A stretch of DNA of 64,000 bases from [Synechococcus] sp. NIES-970 (GCA_002356215.1 AP017959.1:2434195-2498194); one strand, 5' to 3'; shown: positions 8,800-18,974, counted from the first letter of the stretch. A program made the numbers and translations. The notes: generated by a model not told the origin, from the letters alone.

Positions 8800-10104
8800 C
8801 TAGTCAGCGGCAATGCTATTGAGAACAATTTTTGCAGCTGCGAGGGTTTGATCAATATCCTCATCGGTGTGGGCGAGGGAGGTAAAACCTGCCTCAAACT
8901 GGGAAGGCGCTAAATAGATCCCCTGTTCTAACATGCCCCGGTGGTAGCGGCTGAACTTACTTAGATCCGCTTTTTTCGCATCTTCGTAGTTCCGTACCGG
9001 CCCTTCGGTAAAGAACATTCCAAACATGCCGCTGATGTTACCACCAGTCACTTGGTGACCAGCATTACGGGCAATTTCCAAAAGACCATCAGTAAGTCGT
9101 TTCGTCATAACTTCCAGTTTTTCATAGGTACCCGGCCGTTGGAGGAGCTCTAGGGTTTTAATCCCAGCGGTCATTGCGAGGGGATTTCCAGAGAGCGTTC
9201 CCGCTTGGTACATTGGGCCAGCGGGAGCCACCATAGACATGATTTCTTTACGACCACCATAGGCGCCAACGGGCAAACCACCACCAATGACTTTGCCTAG
9301 GGTGGTGAGGTCAGGGGTCACACCGAATTTTTCTTGGGCGCCACCATAAGAAATCCGGAAACCAGTCATCACTTCATCAAAGACCAAGAGAGCATCATGT
9401 TCTTGGGTCAACTCCCGCAGGCCTTCGAGGAAGCCAGCATCGGGGACAACAAACCCAGAATTGCCGACCACTGGTTCAAGGATTACCCCAGCAATTTCAC
9501 CAGGATTCTCTGCAAATAGCTTTTTAACTGCTTCGAGGTCATTGTAGGGAGCTGTGAGAGTTGCCGCTGTCGTGGTTTTGGGGACACCGGGAGAATCGGG
9601 TAGACCGAGGGTCGCCACCCCAGAGCCTGCCTGGACGAGGAACATATCGGCATGGCCATGGTAGCAGCCTTCAAACTTGATAATTTTTTCCCGACCAGTA
9701 AACGCTCGCATCAGTCGCAGCACAGACATACAGGCTTCTGTGCCGGAGTTCACGAAGCGCACCATTTCAATGCTAGGCACGGCATTGATCACCATTTCAG
9801 CGAGGATATTTTCCTTCAGACAGGGTGCCCCAAAGCTCGTTCCTTTTTCGAGGGTTTCCCGGAGAGCGGCGTTAACTTCATCGTTCGCATGGCCACAAAT
9901 CGCCGGGCCCCAGGTTCCCACATAGTCAATGTATTCATTGCCATCGACATCCCAAACGCGGGAGCCTTTGACGCGGTCGAAGACAATGGGCTGTCCTCCC
10001 ACGGATTTAAAAGCACGCACTGGAGAGCTAACGCCACCAGGCATCAGCTTTTGGGCAGCACTGAAGATCTCTTCGGATTTGGTCGTATTTAAGGCTGTAG
10101 TCAC
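8800..10104 (-). CDS. hemL: Glutamate-1-semialdehyde 2,1-aminomutase
   Basis: A PLP enzyme converting glutamate-1-semialdehyde to 5-aminolevulinate, the precursor of heme, chlorophyll and bilins. About 434 residues, normal length. Landmarks: [12 protein letters not shown] near the N-terminus, [13 protein letters not shown], the [16 protein letters not shown] phosphate region, [21 protein letters not shown], and the Schiff-base lysine in [19 protein letters not shown]. The GTG at 10104 and the TTG at 10107 are both possible, because an AAGGAG motif lies 7-10 nt upstream. Its product feeds the bilin for the phycocyanin encoded nearby. Confidence 0.97.
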   Translation of the reverse strand: MTTALNTTKSEEIFSAAQKLMPGGVSSPVRAFKSVGGQPIVFDRVKGSRVWDVDGNEYIDYVGTWGPAICGHANDEVNAALRETLEKGTSFGAPCLKENILAEMVINAVPSIEMVRFVNSGTEACMSVLRLMRAFTGREKIIKFEGCYHGHADMFLVQAGSGVATLGLPDSPGVPKTTTAATLTAPYNDLEAVKKLFAENPGEIAGVILEPVVGNSGFVVPDAGFLEGLRELTQEHDALLVFDEVMTGFRISYGGAQEKFGVTPDLTTLGKVIGGGLPVGAYGGRKEIMSMVAPAGPMYQAGTLSGNPLAMTAGIKTLELLQRPGTYEKLEVMTKRLTDGLLEIARNAGHQVTGGNISGMFGMFFTEGPVRNYEDAKKADLSKFSRYHRGMLEQGIYLAPSQFEAGFTSLAHTDEDIDQTLAAAKIVLNSIAAD

Positions 10105-10337
10105 CAAATATGTTCTCCTTATCGCAAATTTTTTGAAAACTGAAATTTTTTGTTTTTTAAAACGAACGGCTCTGATGGCTTAATGGAAAGCATCCCAATG
10201 CAGGGAGTAATTATAACGGATTATCATTTGATGCAGAAACAATCATCGAAATGTTCTAGGAGGGGTGATCCATTGGTCTCTCTGCCTGAGCTATTTTTGA
10301 TAGTTGCCCTGACCTAACCCTGGAGTAGTTGCTTGCC

Positions 10338-10580
10338 ATGCCTGCGATCGCCGTTCACTTTATGCCCAACGATGTCACCGTCACTGCTGAAGCAGGGGAA
10401 CCTATGGTCGCAGTGGCACACCGAGCCGGAGTTAGTATCCCCACCGGTTGTTTGATGGGGTCTTGTCATGCCTGTGAAGTGGAACTCGATGATGGCACGA
10501 CCCTCTGCGCTTGCATCAGTGGCATCCCTGGCGATCGCCCCAAAATTACCATTCACCTTTTCAACGATCCAGTTTGGTGA
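10338..10580 (+). CDS. Short plant-type 2Fe-2S ferredoxin-like protein
   Basis: 80 residues with a ferredoxin-like beta-grasp. Cys38, Cys43 and Cys46 lie in TGCLMGSCHACEVE, the C-x4-C-x2-C part of a 2Fe-2S site. The fourth ligand would be Cys57 or Cys59 in TTLCACIS. In PetF the last spacing is about 30 residues; here it is only 11-13, so roughly 18 residues are missing. Electron transfer is likely, partner unknown. The ATG at 10338 is preferred to the TTG at 10329. It stands alone between hemL and amt1. Confidence 0.8.
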   Translation: MPAIAVHFMPNDVTVTAEAGEPMVAVAHRAGVSIPTGCLMGSCHACEVELDDGTTLCACISGIPGDRPKITIHLFNDPVW

Positions 10581-10985
10581 AACAAACATCATCCCTCATG
10601 AAAGTCCCAAACGATTGAATAGTAAAGCTTTCAAGATGTCTTACTCCCCATTGAAAGCCTCTGAAGCGTATCATTTTATACAGAATGTTAGTGGTAAACA
10701 TTTTAAAAACCAGGGTGCTCTAGAATAACCGAAATCAATCCTAAAACCCATGTCAGGATTGAGCTTTCTAAAAACATCTTTGCTCTGAATAAATGTCAAC
10801 AAGTATTCCATGATCAAACCTGGAAAGGCTATCATTAGCGCGACTTTCTGGCATCCAAAATACCAGATAAAACTTGATGCATCTTTAGACCATAGATGTT
10901 TTTACGGTGACTTTCGTTAATGGAATTGAAAAAGGTTATTTCTGCTACCATTACCGAATTTTGCCTATGTTATTCCATTGAATGA
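10581..10985. promoter_or_regulatory. Upstream region of amt1 with a weak NtcA-like site
   Basis: About 400 bp without a supported gene. A GTT-N8-TAC motif lies at 10935-10948, close to the NtcA consensus GTA-N8-TAC. TATGTT at 10966 could be a -10 box, but the 17-nt spacing is shorter than the usual 20-24. Nitrogen control of amt1 is plausible but only weakly supported by sequence. Confidence 0.3.
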
Positions 10986-12527
10986 ATGCCTAAACAACAT
11001 CTCAAACTAATGCCTAAGTCAACTTTTCAACAACGTGGATGGGCGCGGGAAGACATGATGTCTGGCCACACCAAGGACAACAGTGTGGTGCTACGCTTTG
11101 CTCGTCAACTCTCGCGTCATTTCTCTCCCACCTGGCTTACCTGTATTCCCTTAGCGGCAATTATTACCGTCATTTGGAGTACAGCTGCCATGGCACAAAC
11201 CGACGGTGTTGAAGCTGCCGGTCAAGTGCAAATCATCCTCGATACGATTTTCTTGCTGGTTGCTTCTGTCCTCGTCATCTTTATGAACGCGGGCTTCGCA
11301 ATGCTTGAAGCAGGGTTCTGTCGTCAAAAAAATGCTGTTAACATTCTCTCCAAAAACTTGATTGTCTTTGCTGTTGCTGTCATTGCTTACTGGGCGATCG
11401 GCTATGCATTTATGTATGGCGAGGGTAGCAGCTTCATTGGTCTGCAGGGCTTCTTCTTCAATGGAAGTAGTATTCCCTACACAGGTGAAGAATGGTACAC
11501 CATGGATGGTGACACCCAAATTCTGAACTTTGCTCCTGAAAGTATCTCCTTCCTATTCCAAGTTGCCTTCGCTGGTACTGCAGCCACCATCGTTTCCGGG
11601 GCGGTTGCTGAGAGGATCAAATTCGATGCTTTCTTAATTTTTAGCTTTTTGCTTGTCGCTATCTCTTACCCCATTACGGGTCACTGGCAGTGGGATGGCG
11701 GCTGGCTAAACCAATTTGGCTTCCATGATTTCGCTGGTTCTACCATCGTCCACTCTGTCGGTGGTTGGGCTGCTCTTGTTGGCGCAGCAATTTTGGGGCC
11801 TCGTTTAGGTAAGTATCATGATGGTCAGGTTCATGCAATTCCTGGCCATAACATGAGTATCGCGACCTTGGGCTGTCTCATCCTCTGGATTGGCTGGATG
11901 GGCTTCAACCCTGGTTCTCAGTTGGCCGCGGATGCCGCTGTACCTTACATCGCAATTACCACCAACCTCGCTGGTGCTGCTGGCGGTCTAACGGCTACCG
12001 CAACTGCTTGGCTCAAAGATGGTAAGCCCGATCTTTCCATGATCATTAACGGGATTCTGGCTGGTCTTGTAGGGGTTACTGCTGGTTGTGACAGCGTCAG
12101 CTTCTTCTCCGCTGTCATCATTGGGGCGATCGCTGGGGTTCTCGTGGTCTTCGCTGTAGCTTTCTTTGATTCCATCAAAATTGATGATCCAGTCGGTGCT
12201 ACCTCTGTTCACCTTGTCTGTGGTATTTGGGGAACTCTAGCCGTTGGTCTGTTCAAAATCGATGGTGGCCTGTTCACCGGTGGTGGTATCCAACAACTGA
12301 TTGCTCAAATTGTCGGCATTCTTTCAGTTGGTGGTTTCACTGTTGCCTTCAGTTTCATCGCTTGGTATGCCCTTGTTGCTGTTCTCGGTGGTATCCGAGT
12401 TGGTGAAGAGGAAGAGTTCCGTGGTCTCGACATCGGTGAGCACGGCATGGAAGCATATAGCGGCTTTGTGAAAGAATCCGATGTGATTTTCCGGGGTACT
12501 GCGACCGGTTCTGAAACCGAAGGTTAG
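10986..12527 (+). CDS. amt1: Ammonium transporter (Amt family)
   Basis: An integral cytoplasmic-membrane ammonium channel/permease, 513 residues as read from the ATG at 10986. The polar N-terminus is followed by a signal-like helix ending AAMAQ, so starts at 11010 or 11055-11058 are also possible. Family landmarks: [61 protein letters not shown], the pore region [25 protein letters not shown], and [16 protein letters not shown] near the C-terminus is the conserved cytosolic tail. A second Amt is encoded at 60874. A clear terminator separates amt1 from the cpc operon. Confidence 0.95.
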   Translation: MPKQHLKLMPKSTFQQRGWAREDMMSGHTKDNSVVLRFARQLSRHFSPTWLTCIPLAAIITVIWSTAAMAQTDGVEAAGQVQIILDTIFLLVASVLVIFMNAGFAMLEAGFCRQKNAVNILSKNLIVFAVAVIAYWAIGYAFMYGEGSSFIGLQGFFFNGSSIPYTGEEWYTMDGDTQILNFAPESISFLFQVAFAGTAATIVSGAVAERIKFDAFLIFSFLLVAISYPITGHWQWDGGWLNQFGFHDFAGSTIVHSVGGWAALVGAAILGPRLGKYHDGQVHAIPGHNMSIATLGCLILWIGWMGFNPGSQLAADAAVPYIAITTNLAGAAGGLTATATAWLKDGKPDLSMIINGILAGLVGVTAGCDSVSFFSAVIIGAIAGVLVVFAVAFFDSIKIDDPVGATSVHLVCGIWGTLAVGLFKIDGGLFTGGGIQQLIAQIVGILSVGGFTVAFSFIAWYALVAVLGGIRVGEEEEFRGLDIGEHGMEAYSGFVKESDVIFRGTATGSETEG

Positions 12528-12573
12528 GGTCTAACTCTTCCACAATCCTTAAGTAAATCTAAAACTAACTGCT

Positions 12574-12602
12574 GCCTCCCTCACCCGTAGGGAGGCTTTT
12601 TG
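12574..12602 (+). terminator. Rho-independent terminator after amt1
   Basis: GCCTCCC (12574-12580) pairs with GGGAGGC (12590-12596) around a 9-nt loop, followed by TTTTTG. It is placed 47 bp past the amt1 stop. Confidence 0.92.
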
Positions 12603-13220
12603 TTGCTTGTTACAACTTTGTTACTTACTCCCATCTTCAATTTGAAATCACCTTTGGAGCCGGTACTTTTTTACAAAACTTCAACTTAGGAAATTCCAGC
12701 ACTACTTTTTAAACTCTCTTACAGGTGGCGCTTTTTAAGGTTCCAGGGACGCTGGCAATGCCCTCAAGTCCCTAAAACTACCGATATTGCCTGTTCGTTC
12801 CCTGAGAAAAACCTGAGGCGATCGCCTCAATCGTGAATTTTTGTAACAGAAAAATTCATAAGATGTAATGTTTAAGCGCCAAAAGACGTTGTATAACATT
12901 TACCTAAGATTAGGTGCTGTTAGTCGCTTTTCTTCGGAACCCTTGATTTACAAGGCGCTGCCCTATTGAGCGTTTTGTTATTTAAGAATCTGACAAATTC
13001 AGTGAATGTAAAGTTTCTTAAAACTCAAGGTGAAAATAAGCAAAAATAGCTGACACTCTTAATTGGCTTCGGGGATACGTTTTCAACCTGAAATATAGAG
13101 CCTTAAATCTAACGAGGTTCACTTTCACGAGAAGAACCCCTTGGCAACTGCTTCACTCTTTTTAAGAAGCACAACGCACAAAAAAATCCCACTCATCAAA
13201 TATAAGTAGGAGATAAAAAC
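12603..13220 (+). promoter_or_regulatory. Upstream regulatory region of the cpc operon
   Basis: About 620 bp without a gene precede cpcB. The region is AT-rich, contains a 16-bp HIP1-centred palindrome (TGAGGCGATCGCCTCA) near 12815, and ends in AGTAGGAGATAAAAAC directly before ATG, a good ribosome-binding site for cpcB. The position and length fit the strong promoter and long leader known for phycocyanin operons. No specific -10/-35 is called. Confidence 0.65.
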
Positions 13221-13739
13221 ATGTTTGATATTTTTACCCGGGTTGTTTCTCAGGCTGATGCCCGAGGTGAGTTTATTTCCGGCGACAAACTCGAAGCACT
13301 CAAGAAAGTTGTTGCAGAAGGCACCAAGCGTTCCGATGCAGTAAGCCGCATGACCAACAATGCTTCTTCCATCGTCACCAACGCCGCTCGTCAACTGTTT
13401 GCTGACCAGCCCCAACTCATCGCTCCCGGTGGAAATGCTTACACCAACCGTCGCATGGCTGCTTGCCTCCGCGACATGGAAATCATCCTCCGCTACGTAA
13501 CCTACGCTACCTTCACTGGTGACGCTTCCGTTCTCAACGACCGCTGTCTCAATGGCCTCCGCGAAACCTATGTTGCTCTTGGTGTTCCCGGTGCTTCCGT
13601 TGCTGCTGGTGTTCGTGCCATGGGTAAAGCTGCTGTAGCGATCGTAATGGATCCCGCTGGTGTAACCGCTGGTGACTGTAGCTCTCTCCAACAAGAAATC
13701 GAGCTTTACTTCGAAACTGCTGCAAAAGCTGTTGAATAA
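13221..13739 (+). CDS. cpcB: C-phycocyanin beta subunit
   Basis: A 172-residue globin-like phycobiliprotein that binds two phycocyanobilins and forms the phycobilisome rods with CpcA. It begins [18 protein letters not shown]. The chromophore cysteines lie in [16 protein letters not shown] (Cys82 by position, Cys84 in family numbering) and [11 protein letters not shown] (Cys153/155). The methylated asparagine context [14 protein letters not shown] is present. It has a strong Shine-Dalgarno (AGGAG) and highly biased codons. First gene of cpcBACDEF. Confidence 0.99.
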   Translation: MFDIFTRVVSQADARGEFISGDKLEALKKVVAEGTKRSDAVSRMTNNASSIVTNAARQLFADQPQLIAPGGNAYTNRRMAACLRDMEIILRYVTYATFTGDASVLNDRCLNGLRETYVALGVPGASVAAGVRAMGKAAVAIVMDPAGVTAGDCSSLQQEIELYFETAAKAVE

Positions 13740-13842
13740 TTTTTTAAATTCAACTCCAACTTTTTCGTCTTCAGTCTCATTGACACTGTAAGGCAAATTT
13801 TTAAAGAAAACTATTGATAACCCATAGGGAGATAATCTGACA

Positions 13843-14331
13843 ATGAAAACCCCTCTTACCGAAGCAGTATCACTCGCTGATTCCCAAGGCCGTTTCCTCA
13901 GCAACACTGAGCTCCAGTACCTCTATGGTCGTCTTCGTCAAGGTGCTTTCGCCCTTGAAGCGGCTCAAACTTTGACTGCAAAAGCTGACAGCCTCGTTAA
14001 CGGTGCTGCTCAAGCGGTTTACAGCAAGTTCCCCTACACCACTAGCACTCCTGGCAACAACTTTGCTGCTGACCAACGTGGTAAAGACAAGTGTGCTCGT
14101 GACATCGGCTACTACCTCCGGATGGTGACTTACTGTCTCGTTGCTGGTGGTACTGGCCCCATGGATGAGTACCTCATCGCTGGTGTTGACGAAATCAACC
14201 GTACTTTCGATCTTTCTCCCAGCTGGTACGTTGAAGCCCTCAAGCACATCAAAGCAAACCACGGTTTGACTGGTGATGCTGCTACTGAAACTAACAACTA
14301 CATCGACTACGCAATTAACGCTCTCAGCTAA
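13843..14331 (+). CDS. cpcA: C-phycocyanin alpha subunit
   Basis: 162 residues, standard length, beginning [20 protein letters not shown]. The single bilin cysteine is in [19 protein letters not shown] (Cys84 in family numbering). The C-terminus is [12 protein letters not shown]. It lies 103 bp after cpcB and is followed by a strong stem-loop before cpcC, a pattern that keeps cpcBA message more abundant than the linker message. CpcE/CpcF, encoded downstream, attach its chromophore. Confidence 0.99.
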   Translation: MKTPLTEAVSLADSQGRFLSNTELQYLYGRLRQGAFALEAAQTLTAKADSLVNGAAQAVYSKFPYTTSTPGNNFAADQRGKDKCARDIGYYLRMVTYCLVAGGTGPMDEYLIAGVDEINRTFDLSPSWYVEALKHIKANHGLTGDAATETNNYIDYAINALS

Positions 14332-14345
14332 TTTTGCTTAGTCTG

Positions 14346-14405
14346 GACCCGGATGGGTAAGTGGTTTTCAGCTTAATTGTTGGGTTCTACTTGCTTCTCC
14401 GGGTC
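14346..14405 (+). terminator. Stem-loop between cpcA and cpcC (attenuator/stabiliser)
   Basis: GACCCGGA (14346-14353) and TCCGGGTC (14398-14405) are perfect complements flanking a 44-nt loop, with inner GTAAGT/ACTTGC pairing as well. A short T-rich stretch follows. It likely causes partial termination or protects the cpcBA message from 3' decay, lowering linker and lyase expression. Confidence 0.75.
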
Positions 14406-14449
14406 TTGTTCTATCTAAAATCATTGGTTTAACAAGGAGTATTAGGCAA

Positions 14450-15322
14450 ATGCCAGTTACCGTTGCCGCCTCTCGCTTGGGAACCGCCGCTTTTGACCAG
14501 TCACCGGTTGAATTGCGTGCTAATTATTCTCGAGATGATGCACAGACCGTCATCCGTGCTGTTTATCGCCAAGTTTTGGGCAATGATTACATCATGTCCT
14601 CTGAGCGTCTTACAGCAGCGGAATCTTTGTTCACGAATGGGTTTATTTCTGTACGGGATTTTGTCCGTGCGGTAGCTCAGTCTGAACTTTATAAGCAAAA
14701 GTTTTTATATAACAATTTTCAAACCCGTGTCATCGAGCTGAACTTTAAGCATTTATTGGGTCGGGCTCCCTATGATGAAGCGGAAGTGATTGAACACCTC
14801 GATCGCTACCAGAACAATGGGTTTGAGGCAGACATCAACTCCTACATTGACAGTGCGGAGTATACGGAAAACTTTGGGGATAACATTGTACCCTACATCC
14901 GTAGCTATGTCGTTCAAACCGGTCACCGGACCGTTGGTTTTACCCGGATGTTTAGTCTGCAACGGGGTTATGCCAATAGCGATCGCGCACAGATTGCTGG
15001 CAGTGCTTCCCGTCTGGCGCAGGAGTTAGCTCGCAACACAGCTTCGGCAGTTGTTGGCCCCTCTGGTGTCAATGAGGGTTGGGCTTTCCGGACAGCAGCC
15101 GATGATTATCGCCCGGGTCAGTCCCTTGGTGGTTCTACGGGTCTGAGCGCTGATGATCAGATTGTCCGGGTTGAAGTGGCCGCTCTATCGACTCCCCGTT
15201 ACCCACGGATCCGTCGTAGCAGTCGTGTTTTCTTTGTGCCGGTGTCTCGCCTCTCTCAGAAGTTGCAAGAGATTCAACGAATGGGTGGTAGAGTCGCCAG
15301 TATCTCACCTGCTGGTCAGTAA
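14450..15322 (+). CDS. cpcC: Phycobilisome rod linker polypeptide
   Basis: 290 residues. Residues ~15-150 form the PBS-linker domain ([65 protein letters not shown]). The C-terminal ~55 residues form a CpcD-like domain ([30 protein letters not shown]). It joins phycocyanin hexamers into rods. The start has a GGAG motif (ACAAGGAGTATTAGGCAAATG). Third gene of the operon. Confidence 0.98.
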   Translation: MPVTVAASRLGTAAFDQSPVELRANYSRDDAQTVIRAVYRQVLGNDYIMSSERLTAAESLFTNGFISVRDFVRAVAQSELYKQKFLYNNFQTRVIELNFKHLLGRAPYDEAEVIEHLDRYQNNGFEADINSYIDSAEYTENFGDNIVPYIRSYVVQTGHRTVGFTRMFSLQRGYANSDRAQIAGSASRLAQELARNTASAVVGPSGVNEGWAFRTAADDYRPGQSLGGSTGLSADDQIVRVEVAALSTPRYPRIRRSSRVFFVPVSRLSQKLQEIQRMGGRVASISPAGQ

Positions 15323-15384
15323 TTAGATGTCTTTTTGAACCGGATATCTAAGGGTTACTGATTTTGAGTAATCGGTGAAAATCA

Positions 15385-15428
15385 GGGACAAAATTTGAGA
15401 GGGGGTCTAAACTTCTCGATTTTGTGCC
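15385..15428 (+). promoter_or_regulatory. Stem-loop between cpcC and cpcD
   Basis: ACAAAAT (15388-15394) with ATTTTGT (15419-15425), plus GAGA with TCTC inside, gives a good imperfect hairpin. Another 7-bp pair, TGATTTT/AAAATCA, lies just upstream (about 15359-15384). These are probably mRNA processing or attenuation elements in the 174-bp gap. Confidence 0.5.
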
Positions 15429-15496
15429 TGGTTTTGGCGACTTTACCTTAAGCGTTTATTGTACATAAATCTTTTACGGAGTTCCAAGCAAGAACA

Positions 15497-15745
15497 ATGT
15501 TAAGTCAATTTGCGAATGGCACGGAAGCGGCTTCCCGCGTATTCACCTATGAAGTCCAGGGATTACGCCAGACGGAAGATACAGCAAACCAAGAATATCA
15601 AGTTCGTCGCAGTGGTAGTGTTTTTATCAATGTCCCCTACACACGGATGAATGAAGAAATGCAGCGCATTTTGCGTCTGGGTGGAAAAATCGTTTCGATC
15701 AAACCCTATGACGGGGCCACGGCAACTGAATCTGAATCTGAATAA
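15497..15745 (+). CDS. cpcD: Phycobilisome rod-capping linker
   Basis: 82 residues, beginning MLSQFANGTEAASRVFTYEVQGLRQ. It is a single CpcD domain (SGSVFINVPYTRMNEEMQRILRLGGKIVSIKP), which ends the phycocyanin rod and limits rod length. The acidic tail is TESESE. Fourth gene of the operon, preceded by ACGGAG as a ribosome-binding site. Confidence 0.97.
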   Translation: MLSQFANGTEAASRVFTYEVQGLRQTEDTANQEYQVRRSGSVFINVPYTRMNEEMQRILRLGGKIVSIKPYDGATATESESE

Positions 15746-15855
15746 GGTTTGGGATTTGCAAGTTTTTGCGATTCAATTTATGTTTTTCAGCGGGGTAATG
15801 GGGAGTCTACTTCACTCTCAGTTACTCCGATTTGTTTTGTGGCAGGAGGTAGAGC

Positions 15856-16662
15856 ATGGCAGATTGGGAAATGGCTGCGGCCTGGACCCTGGAGGAGGCG
15901 ATCGCCAACATTGAGCAAACGGCCGATCCAGGGAAACGCTATTATGCAGCCTGGTGGTTTGGGAAGTTTCGAGTGCAGGATGAGCGGGCAGTTAATGCCC
16001 TTTTGGCGGCCTTAAAAGACGAAACAGATCGATCGCCTGATGGGGGTTATCCTTTACGACGCAATGCCGCCAAAGCCTTAGGGAAGTTGGGCAATCCGGC
16101 GGCGGTGGAACCCTTGATCGAGAGTTTAGGCAGCCCAGATTATTATGTGCGGGAGTCAGCGGCCCAAGCCTTAGAAACATTGGGGGATGCGCGGGCGATT
16201 CCGGCCTTACAAAAATTACTTGCAGGGGGGGTAGTCGCCGCAGTCAAGGCGGAGGGGAAACCCCATTTGGTGCAGCCCTATGAGGCGGTGATTGAAGCCC
16301 TGGGAACCTTGGGGGCAACGACGGCGATCGCCCACATTGAAGCTTTCCTAGAGCATGAATTTCCGAAAATTCGCTATGCCAGCCTACGGGCCCTGTACCA
16401 GCTCACCCAAAAAGCCCACTATGCTGAACAATTGATGGAAGCACTCCAGGGGAATCAGCTGCAGCTCCGCCGCTCCGCCTTGCTAGATTTGGGGGCGATC
16501 GGCTATGTACCTGCAGGTCAGGCGATCGCCAAAGCCTATGCAGAAAATAGCATCAAGTTAATTGCCCTCAAAGGCATTCTCGAATCCCAGCTCCAACGGA
16601 CAGCCGAAACCCTTGATGACGACAGCTTGCACCTAATGGCACTGATGGATAGTCTGCTCTAA
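15856..16662 (+). CDS. cpcE: Phycocyanobilin lyase alpha subunit CpcE
   Basis: 268 residues of HEAT/PBS-lyase repeats, such as YPLRRNAAKALGKLGNPAAVEPLIESLG and YYVRESAAQALETLGDARAIPALQKLL. CpcE works with CpcF as a heterodimeric lyase that attaches phycocyanobilin to Cys84 of CpcA. GCAGGAGGTAGAGC is a strong ribosome-binding site upstream of the ATG at 15856. The gene is 110 bp downstream of cpcD and 51 bp upstream of cpcF. Confidence 0.96.
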   Translation: MADWEMAAAWTLEEAIANIEQTADPGKRYYAAWWFGKFRVQDERAVNALLAALKDETDRSPDGGYPLRRNAAKALGKLGNPAAVEPLIESLGSPDYYVRESAAQALETLGDARAIPALQKLLAGGVVAAVKAEGKPHLVQPYEAVIEALGTLGATTAIAHIEAFLEHEFPKIRYASLRALYQLTQKAHYAEQLMEALQGNQLQLRRSALLDLGAIGYVPAGQAIAKAYAENSIKLIALKGILESQLQRTAETLDDDSLHLMALMDSLL

Positions 16663-16713
16663 AAATGCCCCATTTGACCCACAACTATTTTTTCTGCTTG
16701 TCCATTGAAACCC

Positions 16714-17331
16714 ATGACCGTTGAAGTTCTCATCCGCGCCGTTAACAACCCTACCTCTGCCCAAGATTTAGTTAAAAATGTCGCCCAACTTGCCGCTACC
16801 CAAGACCTCCAGGCCATCCCCACCTTAGTGGAAGTGCTAAAGTTTAATAATCCGGGGGCTGCCGTTGCTGCCGTCAATGGCTTAATTCAAATCGGCGAAC
16901 CCGTCATCCCCTACCTCCTAGACAATATCGATGGCTATAACTACGGAGCGCGGGCTTGGATGCTACGGGTGTTTGCAGGGATTGGTGATCCACGGGCTCT
17001 GGATTTACTGATCGAAGCGGCGAATAAAGATTTTGCCTTTAGTGTGCGTCGTTCCGCAGCAAAGGGCTTAGGGGGAATTCAATGGCAGCAAGTTCCTGAT
17101 GCAGAAAAAGAAACCCAGCAACAAAAAGTTTTAGATTGCCTATTGCTCGCCCTCGAAGATGGGGAATGGGTGGTACGCTACGGGGCGATCGCCGGATTAG
17201 AAGGCTTAGCTCCTTCTGTTTCCCCCGGGTTACAAAGCACTATCAAGGCAAAATTAGTCGAATTTATGGCCACTGAATCTGAAGCGGCGATCCGAGTGAG
17301 GACAAAAAAGGCGCTGCTGAACCTGCCATAG
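16714..17331 (+). CDS. cpcF: Phycocyanobilin lyase beta subunit CpcF
   Basis: 205 residues of HEAT-like repeats: [56 protein letters not shown] and [15 protein letters not shown]. It partners CpcE in attaching bilin to CpcA. The ATG at 16714 is preferred to a TTG three codons upstream. It is the last gene of the operon and converges on an oxidoreductase. Confidence 0.95.
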   Translation: MTVEVLIRAVNNPTSAQDLVKNVAQLAATQDLQAIPTLVEVLKFNNPGAAVAAVNGLIQIGEPVIPYLLDNIDGYNYGARAWMLRVFAGIGDPRALDLLIEAANKDFAFSVRRSAAKGLGGIQWQQVPDAEKETQQQKVLDCLLLALEDGEWVVRYGAIAGLEGLAPSVSPGLQSTIKAKLVEFMATESEAAIRVRTKKALLNLP

Positions 17332-17341
17332 TTAAAAAGAG

Positions 17342-17368
17342 CCCCCCTGATTTGAAATGTTAGGGGGG
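17342..17368 (-). terminator. Terminator for the minus-strand oxidoreductase gene
   Basis: CCCCCCT (17342-17348) and AGGGGGG (17362-17368) form a 7-bp stem around a 13-nt loop. The T-run (CTCTTTTTAAC) is on the minus-strand side, so it mainly serves the gene at 17381. It may also stop the end of the cpc transcript. Confidence 0.85.
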
Positions 17369-17380
17369 TCATTAAAAGGC

Positions 17381-18367
17381 TTACTTCACGAATTGGGGCA
17401 TTACATCCGCCGCTGTGAAAATACCTGTTAAACCTTGTTTCCGCAGCCAAACACCTGTTTTCAGGTAACCAAAGGCAGGACCGCACACATTCGCAGCCAT
17501 ACTGGTTTCATCCCCGAGGGTGAAAGTGTGGGTTGAAATCTTGCCCTCAAAGGTGCGCCCTGTCAATTGCACATTGGTGCTGAGGGGTTTCTTCGGATTG
17601 CGCGTATCGACGACGCCACCAACCGTGACGCGATCGCGGCTGCAAATTCCAGCCAATTCCAGCATCAGATCATCGGCATGCTCCATATTTTCCAGGGAGA
17701 TAATGCCGTTGGTTTCATTTAACAGAGCTTCTACTTGCGCATCTGTCATCGCCCGCGCCTTTTCAACGGTATAACCAGGCATATGGGCAATATCTTCGCG
17801 GATTGTGGCCCGGTAGGCTTCCCAGTTGGCAATTCCCACCCCGAAGGTGATTTTCACGCTGTGGACTTCAGCGAAACTCTGGGCAGCGACGGCGGCGGCG
17901 GCGGTCAGTAAACCGGGGGTCGCCCCACAACCCGTCATATAGGTGATTCCTGCCTGCTCGACAGCATCGCGTAGGGACAAAATTTGTTCCATGGCACTGG
18001 TGCGCTTCAGCGCATCAACCAAAACCCCCTGCCAGCCGGAAGAAACAAATTGCCGGGTGACATCGGCCATGAAGGTGTTGGGCAGGTTGGGCAGCGCGAG
18101 GAAAAAGCCGTCAATTTCACCCTCTTCAATCAAATCTGCAATGCTGTTGTTGCTCAGGACACCATATTCCGGCACATGGCCCACGGAACCCTGTTGATTA
18201 TAAGTACTGATACAGGTTTGGGTATCGAGGCCAGCAGGGTTGTAAATATATCCTTTGTGATCAGCTGCTGCCACCAGGCGCATTTCTGATTTTTGGGCGA
18301 GCAATCGGGCTGCCGCTTGACCCAGGCCACCAAAGCCCAGCACACCGACACGAATAACATTATTCAT
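17381..18367 (-). CDS. Saccharopine dehydrogenase-like NAD(P)-dependent oxidoreductase
   Basis: 328 residues. The Rossmann start is [22 protein letters not shown] (GxGxxG-like). The central segment [22 protein letters not shown] resembles the saccharopine dehydrogenase-like group common in cyanobacteria. No signal peptide. Its substrate is not known; the position beside the cpc operon may be chance. Start at the ATG at 18367. It is followed by its own terminator. Confidence 0.7.
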   Translation of the reverse strand: MNNVIRVGVLGFGGLGQAAARLLAQKSEMRLVAAADHKGYIYNPAGLDTQTCISTYNQQGSVGHVPEYGVLSNNSIADLIEEGEIDGFFLALPNLPNTFMADVTRQFVSSGWQGVLVDALKRTSAMEQILSLRDAVEQAGITYMTGCGATPGLLTAAAAVAAQSFAEVHSVKITFGVGIANWEAYRATIREDIAHMPGYTVEKARAMTDAQVEALLNETNGIISLENMEHADDLMLELAGICSRDRVTVGGVVDTRNPKKPLSTNVQLTGRTFEGKISTHTFTLGDETSMAANVCGPAFGYLKTGVWLRKQGLTGIFTAADVMPQFVK

Positions 18368-18437
18368 AGTGATTCTCTATAAACGTCAAAACTTTTGTTA
18401 GTCCACCATAGACTGTCTATTATCGGTAGAAATGGCT

Positions 18438-18926
18438 CTAAATCCCACGAATTTTCTTGAAGACCTCTTCCACCGCTGGGGGGAGCTGGCGCATAATTTT
18501 ACCTTTTTCCCGGTCAACGCTCACGAGGGTAACCCGCCCGCTGAGGTAGAGGGTTTTGCGATCAGGGGACTCAATCCGATACTCCCATTCCATGCGTACC
18601 CCTTGGATGTCGTTCATCCGGGTTTTGACGATCGCCGCCATTCCCATTTTTAGGGCGTTGTGGTAGCGGGTAGACAGTTCCACCACGGGCAAGTCACAGC
18701 CCATTTGCACAAAGTCAGCGAAATTAATACCGATGGAGTCGAGGCAAGCAACCCGGGCTTCTTCCATCCAGGTGAGGTATGTACCATGCCAAACAATCCC
18801 TGCATAGTCAGTGTGGTGGGGATAGACGGTCACGGGATACTCAAACCAGGGTTCACTGGTGGCATGGAGGGCTGGGGAACGGGCGATCGCCGTTGTTGGT
18901 AATTCTTGCTGTTCGGGGGGAACCAT
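18438..18926 (-). CDS. Hotdog-fold acyl-CoA thioesterase (YbgC-like)
   Basis: 162 residues of a 4HBT hotdog domain. The active-site stretch is YPHHTDYAGIVWHGTYLTWMEEAR, with the Asp and the D-x-x-G-x-x-x-H-x-x-Y pattern of YbgC-type enzymes. It hydrolyses an acyl- or aroyl-CoA, substrate unknown. A DHNA-CoA hydrolase for phylloquinone synthesis is one possibility. The ATG at 18926 follows an AGGA/GAGG ribosome-binding site. A reading from 18971 would add 15 residues and is less likely. It is four bases from the gene upstream of it on the same strand, so probably co-transcribed. Confidence 0.8.
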   Translation of the reverse strand: MVPPEQQELPTTAIARSPALHATSEPWFEYPVTVYPHHTDYAGIVWHGTYLTWMEEARVACLDSIGINFADFVQMGCDLPVVELSTRYHNALKMGMAAIVKTRMNDIQGVRMEWEYRIESPDRKTLYLSGRVTLVSVDREKGKIMRQLPPAVEEVFKKIRGI

Positions 18927-18974
18927 AGATCCTCTTCCTGAAGGACACAACATCACAGACTTGCAAGACAAATT

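Noticed and set aside
8640-8800. tRNA, tmRNA or SRP RNA after hemL
   Set aside because: No cloverleaf, no tag peptide frame and no GGAAGGAAGCA-type SRP core; only two short stems were found.
13125-13907. 260-codon open frame on the minus strand across cpcB
   Set aside because: It is the antisense of the highly biased cpcB gene and has no protein-like hydrophobic pattern.
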